A stretch of 64,000 bases of DNA. Source: Armatimonadetes bacterium DC (GTDB taxonomy: Bacteria > Armatimonadota > Fimbriimonadia > Fimbriimonadales > GBS-DC). The notes under the pieces are model-generated. The model searched no databases, was not told where the DNA came from, and worked only from the letters and a program-made list of their open reading frames with translations. Of the stretch, positions 19,701 through 27,472 are shown in pieces; positions within the stretch are counted from its first letter, which is position 1, and each line of letters begins with the position of its first letter. Where the stretch lies: NCBI GenBank assembly GCA_001442985.1, contig LDYB01000023.1, positions 1 through 64,000 on the forward strand, written 5' to 3'. Position numbers and translations under genes: made by a program.

Positions 19701-19944
19701 GGAAAACGGCTCTCACGGGATTTACGCTCAAGACCAAGCTCACCTCACTGCTCGCAACAACACCTGCGAGGGGAACGAGGACTGTGGTATCTGGCTTTCT
19801 GACAATGTGCAGGGTGAGGTGAGCGGGAATCGGTGTGTAGGAAATCAATACGGCATCTATGTGCGAGACAAAACCGTGAAGGCTCGCCTGAATAGCAACT
19901 TTTGCAGTGGGAACACAGCCCAAGACATCTACGATGTGCGCTAA
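16765..19944 (+). CDS. PD-(D/E)xK-like nuclease / Cys-cluster / right-handed beta-helix fusion
   Basis: 1059 aa, no signal peptide, so probably cytoplasmic. Residues about 55-210 look like an Mrr/DUF3883-type restriction fold: E81 in the helix AAERACKRFFEGLGYQV, D123 in KYDIRA, and D137/K139 in LCIDVKSAR, the E...D-x13-DxK arrangement of PD-(D/E)xK enzymes. About 230-400 is helical and unrecognised. A cysteine cluster follows at C414, C417, C430, C433, C438, C443 and C446, likely binding zinc. About 470-600 is beta-rich. From about 605 (PIEIVQAIRSAQPNEIILIP) to the end is a right-handed parallel beta-helix of 22-24-residue coils, the last part made of near-identical 46-residue double coils. 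The region is A+T-rich (16 G+C of 60 at 17221-17280) and next to a tRNA, suggesting transfer. Function unknown; defence against foreign DNA is a guess. Confidence 0.85.
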   Translation: MSGEELLRRFRHYPFAREVYNSSCVVWANTASRFDFVRIPEPHDADSEPEEVDEVTAELILVKSWARSLSLEQALSARAAERACKRFFEGLGYQVQDISITQPLELYNLTIPGIEIGPWRKYDIRATNTAGETLCIDVKSARQNPHGVYSNFFIKPKYENLKRIGFLRYYFAVLMPQSIADRPNPGDSQAIILGMTSRSSIQSLQEYLRHGDAPLRVDFKRPDRDLGDYMPPYLFDYPHEFYSSQHEVCTYIRDLSPEGISQLIHLHGDPILPLLVASGVEFPPEFLNALSDWEREFLDGLRELAASNRLSRPFLFFYLLKFFVLTVVGKVPENHPTRWLRWIYGTESPTDIQKHPPGLYDPLETVWDLVRSLGVLYSNIRKGSLSYRSFEFCGPGLLRGRTENRQTHTLLAYCGGCGKFPLVWGREETCAACGYLVCNKSDCHTCKPQSPHHSFRNGTSPAHRVQTLHEIKSEVNKDGVLMRLNTKATIRNLSLEHNGKICKFTIKFPKTSSQHTLEIESETENLPKTESANFAEMNARYRYWIERDREYPIIATVFIEADFQIQALHAIDLPGIEVEWFCSIGSKIHQEVVCGMSHILPTRISQPIEIVQAIRSAQPNEIILIPEGEHVIEHTVTIDKPLLLIGAGAGKTVLICRDAVGIQVSLPSDRVLAMHGLTIDCQGQSECALSVESGTVRLACCHIRGASRYGTQVSGEATLIAEDCCYEDHGACGIALQDSSSGSVKQSNFRNNHTGICAQDCSRLTMSNSSFVANTELGIELAGSAKGEVEESLFAENIGSGIRAGEQSTLTARNNTCEGNTYSGIALFGSARGILEGNTCKGNGSHGIYAQDQARLTARNNTCEGNTYSGIALFGNARGTLEANTCKGNGYHGIYAQDQAHLTARNNTCEGNSQAGIALFGSAQGTLEGNTCKGNGSHGIAGNEQSALTARNNTCEGNRDGGISLFGSAQGTLEGNTCKENGSHGIYAQDQAHLTARNNTCEGNEDCGIWLSDNVQGEVSGNRCVGNQYGIYVRDKTVKARLNSNFCSGNTAQDIYDVR
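19192..19800 (+). repeat. 138-bp in-frame tandem repeats in the beta-helix
   Basis: Units start at 19192, 19330, 19468, 19606 and 19744 (exact 138-base spacing), each encoding 46 residues beginning LTARNNTCEGN and containing LEGNTCKGNG; the last is partial. Units 1 and 2 differ at only about eight bases by eye, so duplication or gene conversion is recent. Each unit corresponds to two beta-helix coils. Confidence 0.92.
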
Positions 19945-19952
19945 TCCACCCC

Positions 19953-19982
19953 TTGCAACAACGCTGTGGGGTCGGGTATAAT
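19953..19982 (+). promoter_or_regulatory. Promoter of tRNA-Thr
   Basis: TTGCAA (19953-19958), an 18-base spacer and TATAAT (19977-19982), ending 10 bases before the tRNA. This is the most complete -35/-10 pair I found in the window. Confidence 0.7.
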
Positions 19983-19992
19983 AACCCCCAGA

Positions 19993-20067
<75 letters not shown>

Positions 20068-20068
20068 G

Positions 20069-21085
20069 TTAGCCCATCGCCCGCTTGAAAAGCCACAGCG
20101 CCACCACCGCCATCGCCAGCGCAATCCCGTACAATAGCAGCACGGTCTGACGCTGGGTCAAGCCGCGCGCCAGCAGCTGATGGTGGATGTGGCGCTTGTC
20201 GGGCTTGTGAATGGGCGCGCCGCTCAGCAGCCGCCGAACCACCACATTCACCGCGTCCAGCAACGGCAAGCCGAACACCAGCAGGGGCACGAAAATCGCG
20301 AACGCGGTCGCCGTTTTGAACGCGCCAATCACCGATAGCCCCGCCAGCACAAAGCCCAGAAACTGCGCGCCGCCCGTGCCCATAAAAATCCGCGCCGGGT
20401 TGAAGTTATAGCGCAAAAACCCGCCAGCCGCGCCCGCCACCGCCGCCGCCGTAATCGCAATCAGCCAGTTGGGATAGGGCTGGTCTAAAATATTCGCCGC
20501 CTGAAGCGCCATCAGCGCCAGCGTCAGCGCCGCAATCGCGCTCACGCCCGCCGCCAAGCCGTCCAGCCCGTCAATCGTGTCCATCGTTTTGCTGATGACG
20601 AACATCCACAGCGCAGTGAGCGGAATCGTCCACGCGCCCAGCGACACCCAGCGCGCGTCTCGGAAGTTACCCCCAATCGGCGCGGCGAAGCCCTCAATCT
20701 GCACGCCGAACAGCTGCACCAGCAACCCCGCCAGCAACAACACCCCCGCCTGAAGCACCGCCGAAAAACCCTTCAAATCGTCCAGCATGCCTGCCGCCAG
20801 CACCAGCGTGCCCACCAGCAACAGCCCCACGAACGGCACCACCCGCTCCCAGAACACGCCATCGTTGGGCGCCAGCAGGTACAGTCGGAACATCCCCGCC
20901 AGCGTCGCCACCACCACCCCCAGATAGATGGCTAACCCGCCCCAGCGCGGTATCGGCTCGGTGTGAACCCGCCGCGCGTCAGGAATGTCCAGCACCCCAA
21001 ACCGTATCGCCAGCGCCCGCACCCAGGGCGTCAGCAGATAGGTCGTCGCCAGCGCAATCAGAAACACAACCGTAATCGTTTTCAT
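20069..21085 (-). CDS. Polyprenyl-phosphate HexNAc-1-P transferase (WecA/TagO/MraY family)
   Basis: 338 aa with about ten membrane helices. Conserved cytoplasmic motifs are visible: MLDDLKG (Mg-binding DD), DTIDGLDGLAAG, NFNPARIFMGTGG and KRHIHHQLL, plus the N-terminal DARRVHTEPIPRWGG. The HIHH pattern and substrate loop favour the WecA/TagO subgroup over MraY. It transfers GlcNAc- or similar sugar-1-phosphate from a UDP-sugar to undecaprenyl phosphate, starting a surface polysaccharide. Its ATG overlaps the dCMP deaminase stop by four bases (ATGA), so it is the third gene of a BMP-deaminase-transferase operon. Confidence 0.93.
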   Translation of the reverse strand: MKTITVVFLIALATTYLLTPWVRALAIRFGVLDIPDARRVHTEPIPRWGGLAIYLGVVVATLAGMFRLYLLAPNDGVFWERVVPFVGLLLVGTLVLAAGMLDDLKGFSAVLQAGVLLLAGLLVQLFGVQIEGFAAPIGGNFRDARWVSLGAWTIPLTALWMFVISKTMDTIDGLDGLAAGVSAIAALTLALMALQAANILDQPYPNWLIAITAAAVAGAAGGFLRYNFNPARIFMGTGGAQFLGFVLAGLSVIGAFKTATAFAIFVPLLVFGLPLLDAVNVVVRRLLSGAPIHKPDKRHIHHQLLARGLTQRQTVLLLYGIALAMAVVALWLFKRAMG

Positions 21086-21549
21086 CGCTTTGGCATATAG
21101 GGCGTCAGGTCAACAGGCTCAATCCGCCCGTCCACGAACCGATCCAGCGCAATCCCCGCTTCGGCGAACAGCTCCAGCGCGAACTCGTCGGGGTAATCGC
21201 CCTGAAACACCACGCGCTCGATGCCAGCGTTAATAATCATCTTCGCGCAGTGGTTGCACGGCTGGCAGGTGACATAGACCGTCGCCCCGCGCGTGGAGAC
21301 CCCGTTCATCGCCGCCTGCAGGATGGCATTCTGCTCGGCGTGCAGAGCGCGAATGCAGTGCCCCGCCACGAGATGGCAGCCCACTTCGGTGCAGTGCGCC
21401 AGACCCCGCGGCGCGCCATTATAGCCCGTCGCCAGAATGCGCTTATCCAGCACAATCACGGCGCCCACACTCCGACGCGGGCAGGTGGCGCGAGTCGCCA
21501 CCACAAACGCCACCTGCATAAAATACTCATCCCAGCTGGGGCGCGACAT
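21082..21549 (-). CDS. dCMP deaminase family protein
   Basis: 155 aa from the ATG at 21549 (MSRPSWDEYFMQVA), two bases after the upstream stop. The zinc site reads HAEQNA (His and catalytic Glu) with PCNHC, and CPRRSVGAVIV precedes the TGYNGAPRGL substrate loop typical of deoxycytidylate deaminases. It converts dCMP to dUMP to supply thymidylate synthesis. Its operon partner upstream is a nucleoside-binding-type BMP protein, which hints at a shared nucleoside or nucleotide role, while the downstream gene is a cell-surface transferase. Confidence 0.93.
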   Translation of the reverse strand: MSRPSWDEYFMQVAFVVATRATCPRRSVGAVIVLDKRILATGYNGAPRGLAHCTEVGCHLVAGHCIRALHAEQNAILQAAMNGVSTRGATVYVTCQPCNHCAKMIINAGIERVVFQGDYPDEFALELFAEAGIALDRFVDGRIEPVDLTPYMPKR

Positions 21550-21551
21550 CG

Positions 21552-22499
21552 TTAAACCTTTGGTGGACGGAACGCCCGGAAAGTCTGCTCGTTGTACGGG
21601 GGCACGACTTTGCCCTGCACAATCAGCTGCTCCAGTTTGTTGATTTTTGCCATGATGGCGTCGCGCACGAGCTTTCGGGTAAAGCGCATCGGGCTGAGAC
21701 CGACGCCCTTCTCCTTGACCCCGTACACAATCGTCCCGCTCTTGAAGCGTCCTTCGGCGACGCGCTTGCACACATCGAACACGGCGTTATCCACGCGCTT
21801 CATCATGCTGGTCAACACATGTCCGGGCGCGAGGTGGTCCTGGTCGCTGTCCACGCCAATTGCATAGTAGCCTTTGCCTTTTTGCTGGGCGGCGCGAATG
21901 ACACCGATTCCGCAGCGCCCTGCGGCGTGATAGATGATGTCCGCGCCCTGATTGAACTGGGTGAGCGCCAGCTCGCGCCCCTTGCTGACATCATCCCAGT
22001 TGCCCGTGTAGCCGACCAGCACCTTCGCCTTCGGGTTGGTGGTCAGCACGCCTGCGCGATAGCCGTACTCAAACTTTTTGATGAGGGGCACATTCATACC
22101 GCCCACGAACCCCACCACATTCGTTTTGGTGAACGCGCCTGCGAGCGCCCCCACCAGGTAAGAGCCTTCCTGCTCGTTGAAAATGAGCGACACGCAGTTG
22201 GGCAAGTTCGGCGCTCTGCCGTCCACAATCCCGAAATAGACCTTCGGGAAGCGCGGCGCCACTTTGGCGAGCGAGTCTTCCATCAAAAACCCAATCGCGA
22301 AGACCACATTAAACCCCTGCCGCGCCAGTGCGGTCAGGTTGCGCACATAGTCCGCCGCCGTGCGCGACTCCAGATAGCGCACCTCCGCGCCGAGTTGATC
22401 GCGCGCACGCTCCAGCCCGCGCCACGCCGAAGCGTTGAACGACTCGTCGCCGATACCGCCCACATCGGTTACCATCGCGGCACGAATCCGTCGTTGCAT
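21552..22499 (-). CDS. BMP/PnrA-family protein without signal peptide
   Basis: 315 aa. The sequence from RAAMVTDVGGIGDESFNASAWRGL onwards matches the mature part of basic membrane protein/PnrA/Med proteins, which bind purine nucleosides, and continues through GADIIYHAAGRCGIGVIRAA and YAIGVDSDQ. Family members are normally lipoproteins feeding an ABC transporter. Here the protein starts only six residues before the mature fold, with no hydrophobic leader or lipobox, and no ABC genes are nearby. GGGAGG lies nine bases before the ATG and TACAAT at 22529-22524, so the short start is well supported. It is inferred to be cytoplasmic, perhaps a sensor. Confidence 0.88.
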   Translation of the reverse strand: MQRRIRAAMVTDVGGIGDESFNASAWRGLERARDQLGAEVRYLESRTAADYVRNLTALARQGFNVVFAIGFLMEDSLAKVAPRFPKVYFGIVDGRAPNLPNCVSLIFNEQEGSYLVGALAGAFTKTNVVGFVGGMNVPLIKKFEYGYRAGVLTTNPKAKVLVGYTGNWDDVSKGRELALTQFNQGADIIYHAAGRCGIGVIRAAQQKGKGYYAIGVDSDQDHLAPGHVLTSMMKRVDNAVFDVCKRVAEGRFKSGTIVYGVKEKGVGLSPMRFTRKLVRDAIMAKINKLEQLIVQGKVVPPYNEQTFRAFRPPKV

Positions 22500-22567
22500 A
22501 CGATAAAACCTCCCTGTAGCAAGATTGTACCCGATGGAAACCTCACGGGAGGTATACTTCTGATGTT

Positions 22568-23554
22568 ATGACCGTTGCTTCGCAGGAGTGGCTCACCGAA
22601 TCGGAAGCGCGCGAGGTGGCGCACCAGGCACGAACCCTCATTCAAACCGTCGAGCGCGTGATTCTGGGCAAGACAGAAGCCGTGCGCCTGATGATTACGG
22701 GACTGCTGAGTGGGGGGCACCTGCTAATCGAAGATATCCCCGGCGTGGGCAAGACCACCCTGGCACGCGCCCTGGCGCGCGCGATTGGCGGACAGTTCCG
22801 ACGCATCCAGTTCACGCCCGACCTGCTGCCCGCCGATGTAACGGGTTCCGTGATCTACAACCAGCGCACGGGGCAGTTCGAGTTCCACCCCGGACCGATT
22901 TTTGCGAACATTGTGCTGGCAGACGAGATTAACCGCGCCACGCCGAAGACCCAATCCGCTCTGCTGGAAGCGATGGAAGAGCGCACGGTCTCGGTGGAGG
23001 GTGCTTCGCATCCCCTGCCCCATCCATTTCTGGTAATTGCGACCCAGAACAATATCGAGATGGTGGGCACTTACCCGCTGCCCGAGGCGCAGATGGATCG
23101 GTTTTTCGCGCGGGTGTCGCTGGGTTACCCATCGCCTGAGGTGGAGGAGCAGATTCTGGCGAGCCGTCAGCTCCGCTCGCCGCTGGACACCCTTGAGCCA
23201 GTGCTGTCGCTGGAACAGCTGGAGCAGCTCCAGCAGCAGGTGCGGCGGGTCTACATCAGCCCCGCCGTGCGACGCTACCTGGTGGCGGTGGTGAACGCCA
23301 CACGCCACCATCCCCAGATTGCGCTGGGCGCCAGCCCCCGCGCCTCGCTGGCGCTTATGCTCGCCGCGCAAGCCAACGCCATCCTCTCAGAACGCCACTT
23401 CGTTACCCCCGACGATGTGCAACGGATGGCGGTTCCCGTGCTGGCACACCGTCTGATTCTGCGAAGCGACTCGCAGGGCAAAATCCCACGCGCCGAACAG
23501 GTGATTCAGGAAATCCTGAAGCAAGTGCCCGTGCCGATGGGTGAGGAAACCTGA
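22568..23554 (+). CDS. MoxR-family AAA+ ATPase
   Basis: 328 aa. Walker A is IPGVGKTTLA, Walker B is IVLADEINRATPKTQSALLEAMEE, sensor 1 is VIATQNN, followed by the helical lid. MoxR ATPases act as chaperones that insert metals or mature VWA-protein complexes. The partner DUF58 gene follows with a one-base overlap (TGATG), the usual pairing. TATACT at 22553-22558 is nine bases before the ATG and there is no Shine-Dalgarno, so the message is probably leaderless. Confidence 0.95.
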   Translation: MTVASQEWLTESEAREVAHQARTLIQTVERVILGKTEAVRLMITGLLSGGHLLIEDIPGVGKTTLARALARAIGGQFRRIQFTPDLLPADVTGSVIYNQRTGQFEFHPGPIFANIVLADEINRATPKTQSALLEAMEERTVSVEGASHPLPHPFLVIATQNNIEMVGTYPLPEAQMDRFFARVSLGYPSPEVEEQILASRQLRSPLDTLEPVLSLEQLEQLQQQVRRVYISPAVRRYLVAVVNATRHHPQIALGASPRASLALMLAAQANAILSERHFVTPDDVQRMAVPVLAHRLILRSDSQGKIPRAEQVIQEILKQVPVPMGEET

Positions 23555-24636
23555 TGCGAGAATACAAACTCACCGCGCTGATGGCGGCGACCTCGTTCCT
23601 GCTGGTCTCTGGCTTGATGACCAACAACCGCCAGATGTACTGGATGGCGAGCGTGCTGGGGTTCATTCTGGGCGCGACCTACCTGCTGGTGAACCGGCGC
23701 ATGCAACACCTCGAGGCAGATTTCCACTGCCCGCCCGAAGTTCTGGAGGGCGAGTCGTTCGAGGTGACTATCGAAACGAACCTGCGCGTGTCGTGGGCAG
23801 TTGCCATCAGTGATTTTAAGATTGTCCACCCTCCCAGCTTTTCGATGGAGCATCAGCGTGTGGAGCCGCGCGCAGACGGGGTTCAGCGGATTGTCAGCGA
23901 GTTGACCGCAAATCGGATGGGGCGCTACACGCTGGGCGAAATCGCGATTGTGCTCTCGGATATTTTCGGCTTGTTTTATCGAGTTGCGTGGTTTGACCTC
24001 CTCGCGGAGGTGCGCGTGTTGCCGCGTCCTGTACCGCTTGCGGGCTGGTCGTGGTCCGGGGGCGGGCACGGGCGTTTTCTGATGGCATCCTCGCTGCGGG
24101 GTCAGCGCGGCGAGGGGGCGGACTGGCACGGCACACGCCCCTACATTCCGGGCGACCCCCTCCGACGCATCAACTGGCGCGCCACCGCCCGCCACCATGA
24201 GTGGCATGTAAAAGAGTTTGAAACCGACCAGCTCGCGCCCGTGCTGGTCGCTGTTGAGTATGCTCCGCGCTGGCGTATCGACGAAGACGAGGGCGCGCCC
24301 GACTTCGAACAGGCGCTCCGCCACCTGGCATGGCTTGCGACCGAAGCGCCCCGCCACGGCGTCGCACTCAGCGTGCTGGACGAAACGGGCACGGTAACGC
24401 CCGTCGCTTTCAGCCAGTCGCACGAGATGCGCCAGTTCCTCCGCTGGCTCACCGACCGTACCCCCACCGCCTCGCAGTCAGTGCTGGACCGGCTCCCCAG
24501 CCTGATACGGCAATATGGCAACCAGTACCGCATCGTGCTGCTGGTGCCAGCAAGCGAGCGGGCGGTCTACGAATCGGCTCTCAACCCCTATCGTCAACAG
24601 GGCTATGCCGTCGAGGTCTTCGGGGTCTCCGCCTGA
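23554..24636 (+). CDS. DUF58 domain protein
   Basis: 360 aa. Two N-terminal membrane helices (about residues 8-45) are followed by a beta-rich region and then the DUF58 signature GTRPYIPGDPLRRINWRATARHHEWHVKEFE (about 190-222), then a VWA-like alpha/beta C-terminal part. DUF58 proteins partner MoxR ATPases; the process they serve here is unknown. It is translationally coupled to moxR by overlapping TGATG. The next gene begins inside its last 32 bases. Confidence 0.92.
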   Translation: MREYKLTALMAATSFLLVSGLMTNNRQMYWMASVLGFILGATYLLVNRRMQHLEADFHCPPEVLEGESFEVTIETNLRVSWAVAISDFKIVHPPSFSMEHQRVEPRADGVQRIVSELTANRMGRYTLGEIAIVLSDIFGLFYRVAWFDLLAEVRVLPRPVPLAGWSWSGGGHGRFLMASSLRGQRGEGADWHGTRPYIPGDPLRRINWRATARHHEWHVKEFETDQLAPVLVAVEYAPRWRIDEDEGAPDFEQALRHLAWLATEAPRHGVALSVLDETGTVTPVAFSQSHEMRQFLRWLTDRTPTASQSVLDRLPSLIRQYGNQYRIVLLVPASERAVYESALNPYRQQGYAVEVFGVSA

Positions 24637-25819
24637 ACCCCCTGCACGCTGGGTTCTGTTTGGGGCGCCGGTTCGCCCGGGAATGGCAATCGGCGTTGGG
24701 GCGCCGCTCTATCTGCCCGCACCCACTGCCCCCGAATGGTTAGACCCGCGCCTCTTTGCACAGGACGAAGACGAATGGCTCGCGATTGAGTATCGCATGC
24801 GCACCGAGCCGCTGGAGGTGATCGCGCTGGCGCCCTCGCTGGAAGACGCACCCCCTATTCTCGCGCCCTATGTGCGCGTCGTGGGCTGGATAGTGGAGCG
24901 CGAACCCACACCGCCCCTGCCCTCCGTGCCTGTGCTGAAGGTGGAGCGCCTGCCCCGCGTGCTACCGCCCGACGCGATGGTGGTGCTGGACGCGAACGCA
25001 GGCGTCGCCTACATAGACCCCAGCGTCGCGACCCTCACGCGCTATCAGAGCCAGCTCCTGCGTGTCGCCACCCACACACGCTATCATATCGAGAGCCAGC
25101 ACCTGCCCGTGCGTACATGGGACGGGCAAACCGTTGCGATTGGCGGCAGGATTGAGGAGTGGGCGGCGCTGGAATCAACGGCTCAAATTGGCGCGGAACT
25201 GGTGGTGAGCTTTGCGGTTAGCCCCCCTGAAAAGCCCGAAGTGCCCCATCTGGCGCACCAGCTGGGAGGCAAGCCGCTCTGGTGGGTTGTCCCCCGCGAA
25301 ATTCTGGAGGAGCCTGAACTTCAGGAATCGCTCTGGCGCTGGAGCGTGGAAATGAATTTGACGCTGATTCCCCATCCGCCTGAACGGCTTGCCGAGTGGC
25401 TGCAGGCGATGGAAGCGGTCAAACTCAGCCTGCGCGAACAGCATACGCCCATCGGCAGGTGGCAACTCGGCTGGCTGGGCACACTGCCCGACAGAGAAGA
25501 GGACTCCCTGCCCCTCTCCGCGCACCTGAGCGAGGCGGCTTCGCTGGAGGCATTCTGGGAGGTGGAACAGAGCGCGCTGGAATGGGGCTTGTATCGGGCT
25601 GTGCTATTGCCCGATGCGGAACCCGCAACCCTCGCGACAGGGCTGGCGGCGGCGCCGCATGCACTCATCGTACCGCCCACTCAAGTTCCCCTCGCCAAAG
25701 AGCGTGTCGCGTTGCTTGCCACAGGCGAGTGTCGCGCATGGTTTCTGCAGCGCCTGAATCAGGGCGATACTGAAACCCTCCTGCGCCAGCCTGAAGCATG
25801 GATTCGGCAGAGGCGTTAG
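24605..25819 (+). CDS. PTS Enzyme I-like protein lacking the active-site histidine
   Basis: 404 aa from ATG 24605; an ATG at 24681 is a possible later start. By eye the order of segments follows PEP:sugar phosphotransferase Enzyme I. GAPVRPGMAIGVGAPL resembles the EI N-terminus. LEVIALAPSLEDAPPILAPYVRVVGWIVE resembles the EI swivelling-domain strand. VPVLKVERLPRVLPPDAMVVLDANAGVAYIDP resembles the PEP-utiliser end. WDGQTVAIGGRIEE and APHALIVPPTQVPLAKERV resemble barrel segments. The phosphorylated GGxTSHxAI motif is replaced by a Pro-rich stretch, and the GLxRTEFLF arginine motif is absent. It is therefore probably a pseudoenzyme. No HPr or EII gene is adjacent. It follows moxR-DUF58 in one operon. 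Confidence 0.7.
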   Translation: MPSRSSGSPPEPPARWVLFGAPVRPGMAIGVGAPLYLPAPTAPEWLDPRLFAQDEDEWLAIEYRMRTEPLEVIALAPSLEDAPPILAPYVRVVGWIVEREPTPPLPSVPVLKVERLPRVLPPDAMVVLDANAGVAYIDPSVATLTRYQSQLLRVATHTRYHIESQHLPVRTWDGQTVAIGGRIEEWAALESTAQIGAELVVSFAVSPPEKPEVPHLAHQLGGKPLWWVVPREILEEPELQESLWRWSVEMNLTLIPHPPERLAEWLQAMEAVKLSLREQHTPIGRWQLGWLGTLPDREEDSLPLSAHLSEAASLEAFWEVEQSALEWGLYRAVLLPDAEPATLATGLAAAPHALIVPPTQVPLAKERVALLATGECRAWFLQRLNQGDTETLLRQPEAWIRQRR

Positions 25820-25883
25820 TCTTAACACCCATCCAGCAGGAAATCCCCTGCCCAAAGCGAAACCTCCTACGGAGGCGATACCC

Positions 25884-26411
25884 ATGAGTTCACTGAGAGG
25901 CACCGGAGGACGCACATCGTGCTGGGTTCTGGGTGGCATCGGCTGTCTGGGGCTGCTGGTGGTGTTCGCTATCCTGCTCTTCTTTGGCGCACGCCAGCTG
26001 GGCAGCATGTTTGGCGACATCGTTCAGCAGTCGATGGTGATTGAACAGGAGGTCAAACCCCCGTTTCAGGTAATTGCCAACGCTATCAAGCAATATCACA
26101 CCGACACGGGCAAGTTCCCCCCAAATCTGAACGCACTCACGCCCAAATATCTCAAACCCGACGCGCTGAAACCTATCACCCTTAAGGATGGAACCCAGAT
26201 TAAGTGGGTCTACCGCCCCCCTAAACCCGACTCCACGGGCGACACGGTGATTCTGGAGCATACTCCGCCTGTCACGGCTGAAATGAAGTTCGGGCAAACC
26301 GTCAAGGCGAACCTCACCCTGCAGCTGACCAGAGATTTTTCCATGATGCTCCAGCAGGAGATGATAACGCCCGACGGCAAGCGCCAGATACAGAAGCAGT
26401 CGGTGAATTAA
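25884..26411 (+). CDS. Single-helix membrane protein with pilin-like segment
   Basis: 175 aa. A Cys-containing transmembrane helix (about residues 13-36) is followed by IANAIKQYHTDTGKFPPNLNALTPKYL, which resembles the post-helix segment of type II secretion G-type pseudopilins, then a beta-rich C-terminus. The canonical prepilin cleavage motif is absent, so it is not a classic pilin. GGAGG lies nine bases before the ATG. It sits 64 bases after the Enzyme I-like gene and may belong to the same transcript. Function unknown. Confidence 0.75.
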   Translation: MSSLRGTGGRTSCWVLGGIGCLGLLVVFAILLFFGARQLGSMFGDIVQQSMVIEQEVKPPFQVIANAIKQYHTDTGKFPPNLNALTPKYLKPDALKPITLKDGTQIKWVYRPPKPDSTGDTVILEHTPPVTAEMKFGQTVKANLTLQLTRDFSMMLQQEMITPDGKRQIQKQSVN

Positions 26412-26417
26412 TCAGGA

Positions 26418-27464
26418 TCAGGTATCCATCTCCAGACGGGGCTGGAGACTAACGCCTGGGCAGGGGATTCCCAGATGGGCGTACGCCTGCGGGGTCGCCA
26501 GTCGCCCACGCGGCGTGCGCTGGATGAACCCCAGCTGCATCAGGAAGGGTTCGTACATGTCTTCAATCGTGCCCGCGTCTTCCTGAATCGAGGCTGCCAG
26601 CGTCTCCAGCCCCACAGGACCCCCGCCGAACTTCTCAATCAGCGTGCGCAGAATCTTAATGTCCATCTCGTCCAGTCCCAGCGGGTCTACGCCCAGCCGC
26701 TGAAGCGCGTCCTGCGTGATTTCCAGCGTGATTTTGCCCTCGCCCAGCACCTGCGCGAAGTCGCGGATGCGTCGCAGCAGGCGGTTCGCGATGCGCGGCG
26801 TGCCCCGCGAGCGCATCGCAATCTCCTGCACCGCTGGCTCTTCTATCGCCACCTGCAGAATCCGCGCCGAACGGCGGATAATCTGCGCCAGTTCCTCAGG
26901 CGTGTAGAACTGGAAGTAATGCACAATCCCGAATCGGTCGCGCAGGGGTGAAGTGAGCAAGCCTGCGCGTGTGGTCGCCCCCACCACCGTGAACGGCGGC
27001 AGGTCCAGCCGTAAAGAGCGCGCGCCCGCCCCCTTGCCCAGCACGATATCGATCTGAAAATCTTCCATCGCAGGGTACAGCACCTCTTCCACCGCGCGGC
27101 TGAGGCGGTGAATCTCGTCAATAAACAGCACCTGCCCCGCCTCCATGCTGGTCAGAATCGCTGCGAGGTCGCCCGGGCGCTCAATCGCGGGACCAGAGGT
27201 GATGTGAATGGGCACGCCCATCTCGTTGGCGATAATCGTGGCGATGGTGGTTTTACCCAGCCCCGGCGGACCGAACAACAACACATGGTCCAGTGATTCG
27301 CCCCGCGCCCGCGCCGCCTGAATGAAGATGCTCAGGTTCTCTTTGAGCTGCTGCTGCCCGATGAACTCGGTGAGTCGCTTCGGGCGCAGGGACGCCTCGC
27401 TCTCCACCTCTTCCCGATGGCGAGCAGGGTCTACAACGCGCGTTGGTGTCGTGTGATGGCTCAT
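26418..27464 (-). CDS. ruvB: Holliday junction branch-migration ATPase RuvB
   Basis: 348 aa, typical length. Contains [12 protein letters not shown], Walker [11 protein letters not shown], Walker [10 protein letters not shown], sensor 1 VGATTRAG, the arginine-finger/sensor region [14 protein letters not shown] and the winged-helix C-terminal domain. It drives branch migration with RuvA in recombinational repair. RuvA and RuvC are not adjacent. TACACT at 27478-27473 is eight bases before the ATG with no Shine-Dalgarno, so it is probably leaderless; the box overlaps that of the divergent apbE gene. Confidence 0.97.
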   Translation of the reverse strand: MSHHTTPTRVVDPARHREEVESEASLRPKRLTEFIGQQQLKENLSIFIQAARARGESLDHVLLFGPPGLGKTTIATIIANEMGVPIHITSGPAIERPGDLAAILTSMEAGQVLFIDEIHRLSRAVEEVLYPAMEDFQIDIVLGKGAGARSLRLDLPPFTVVGATTRAGLLTSPLRDRFGIVHYFQFYTPEELAQIIRRSARILQVAIEEPAVQEIAMRSRGTPRIANRLLRRIRDFAQVLGEGKITLEITQDALQRLGVDPLGLDEMDIKILRTLIEKFGGGPVGLETLAASIQEDAGTIEDMYEPFLMQLGFIQRTPRGRLATPQAYAHLGIPCPGVSLQPRLEMDT

Positions 27465-27472
27465 GCAGTATA

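Noticed and set aside
19192-19800. Regular repeats resembling a CRISPR array
   Set aside because: Period is 138 bases, units are coding and contiguous, with no unique spacers and no cas genes.
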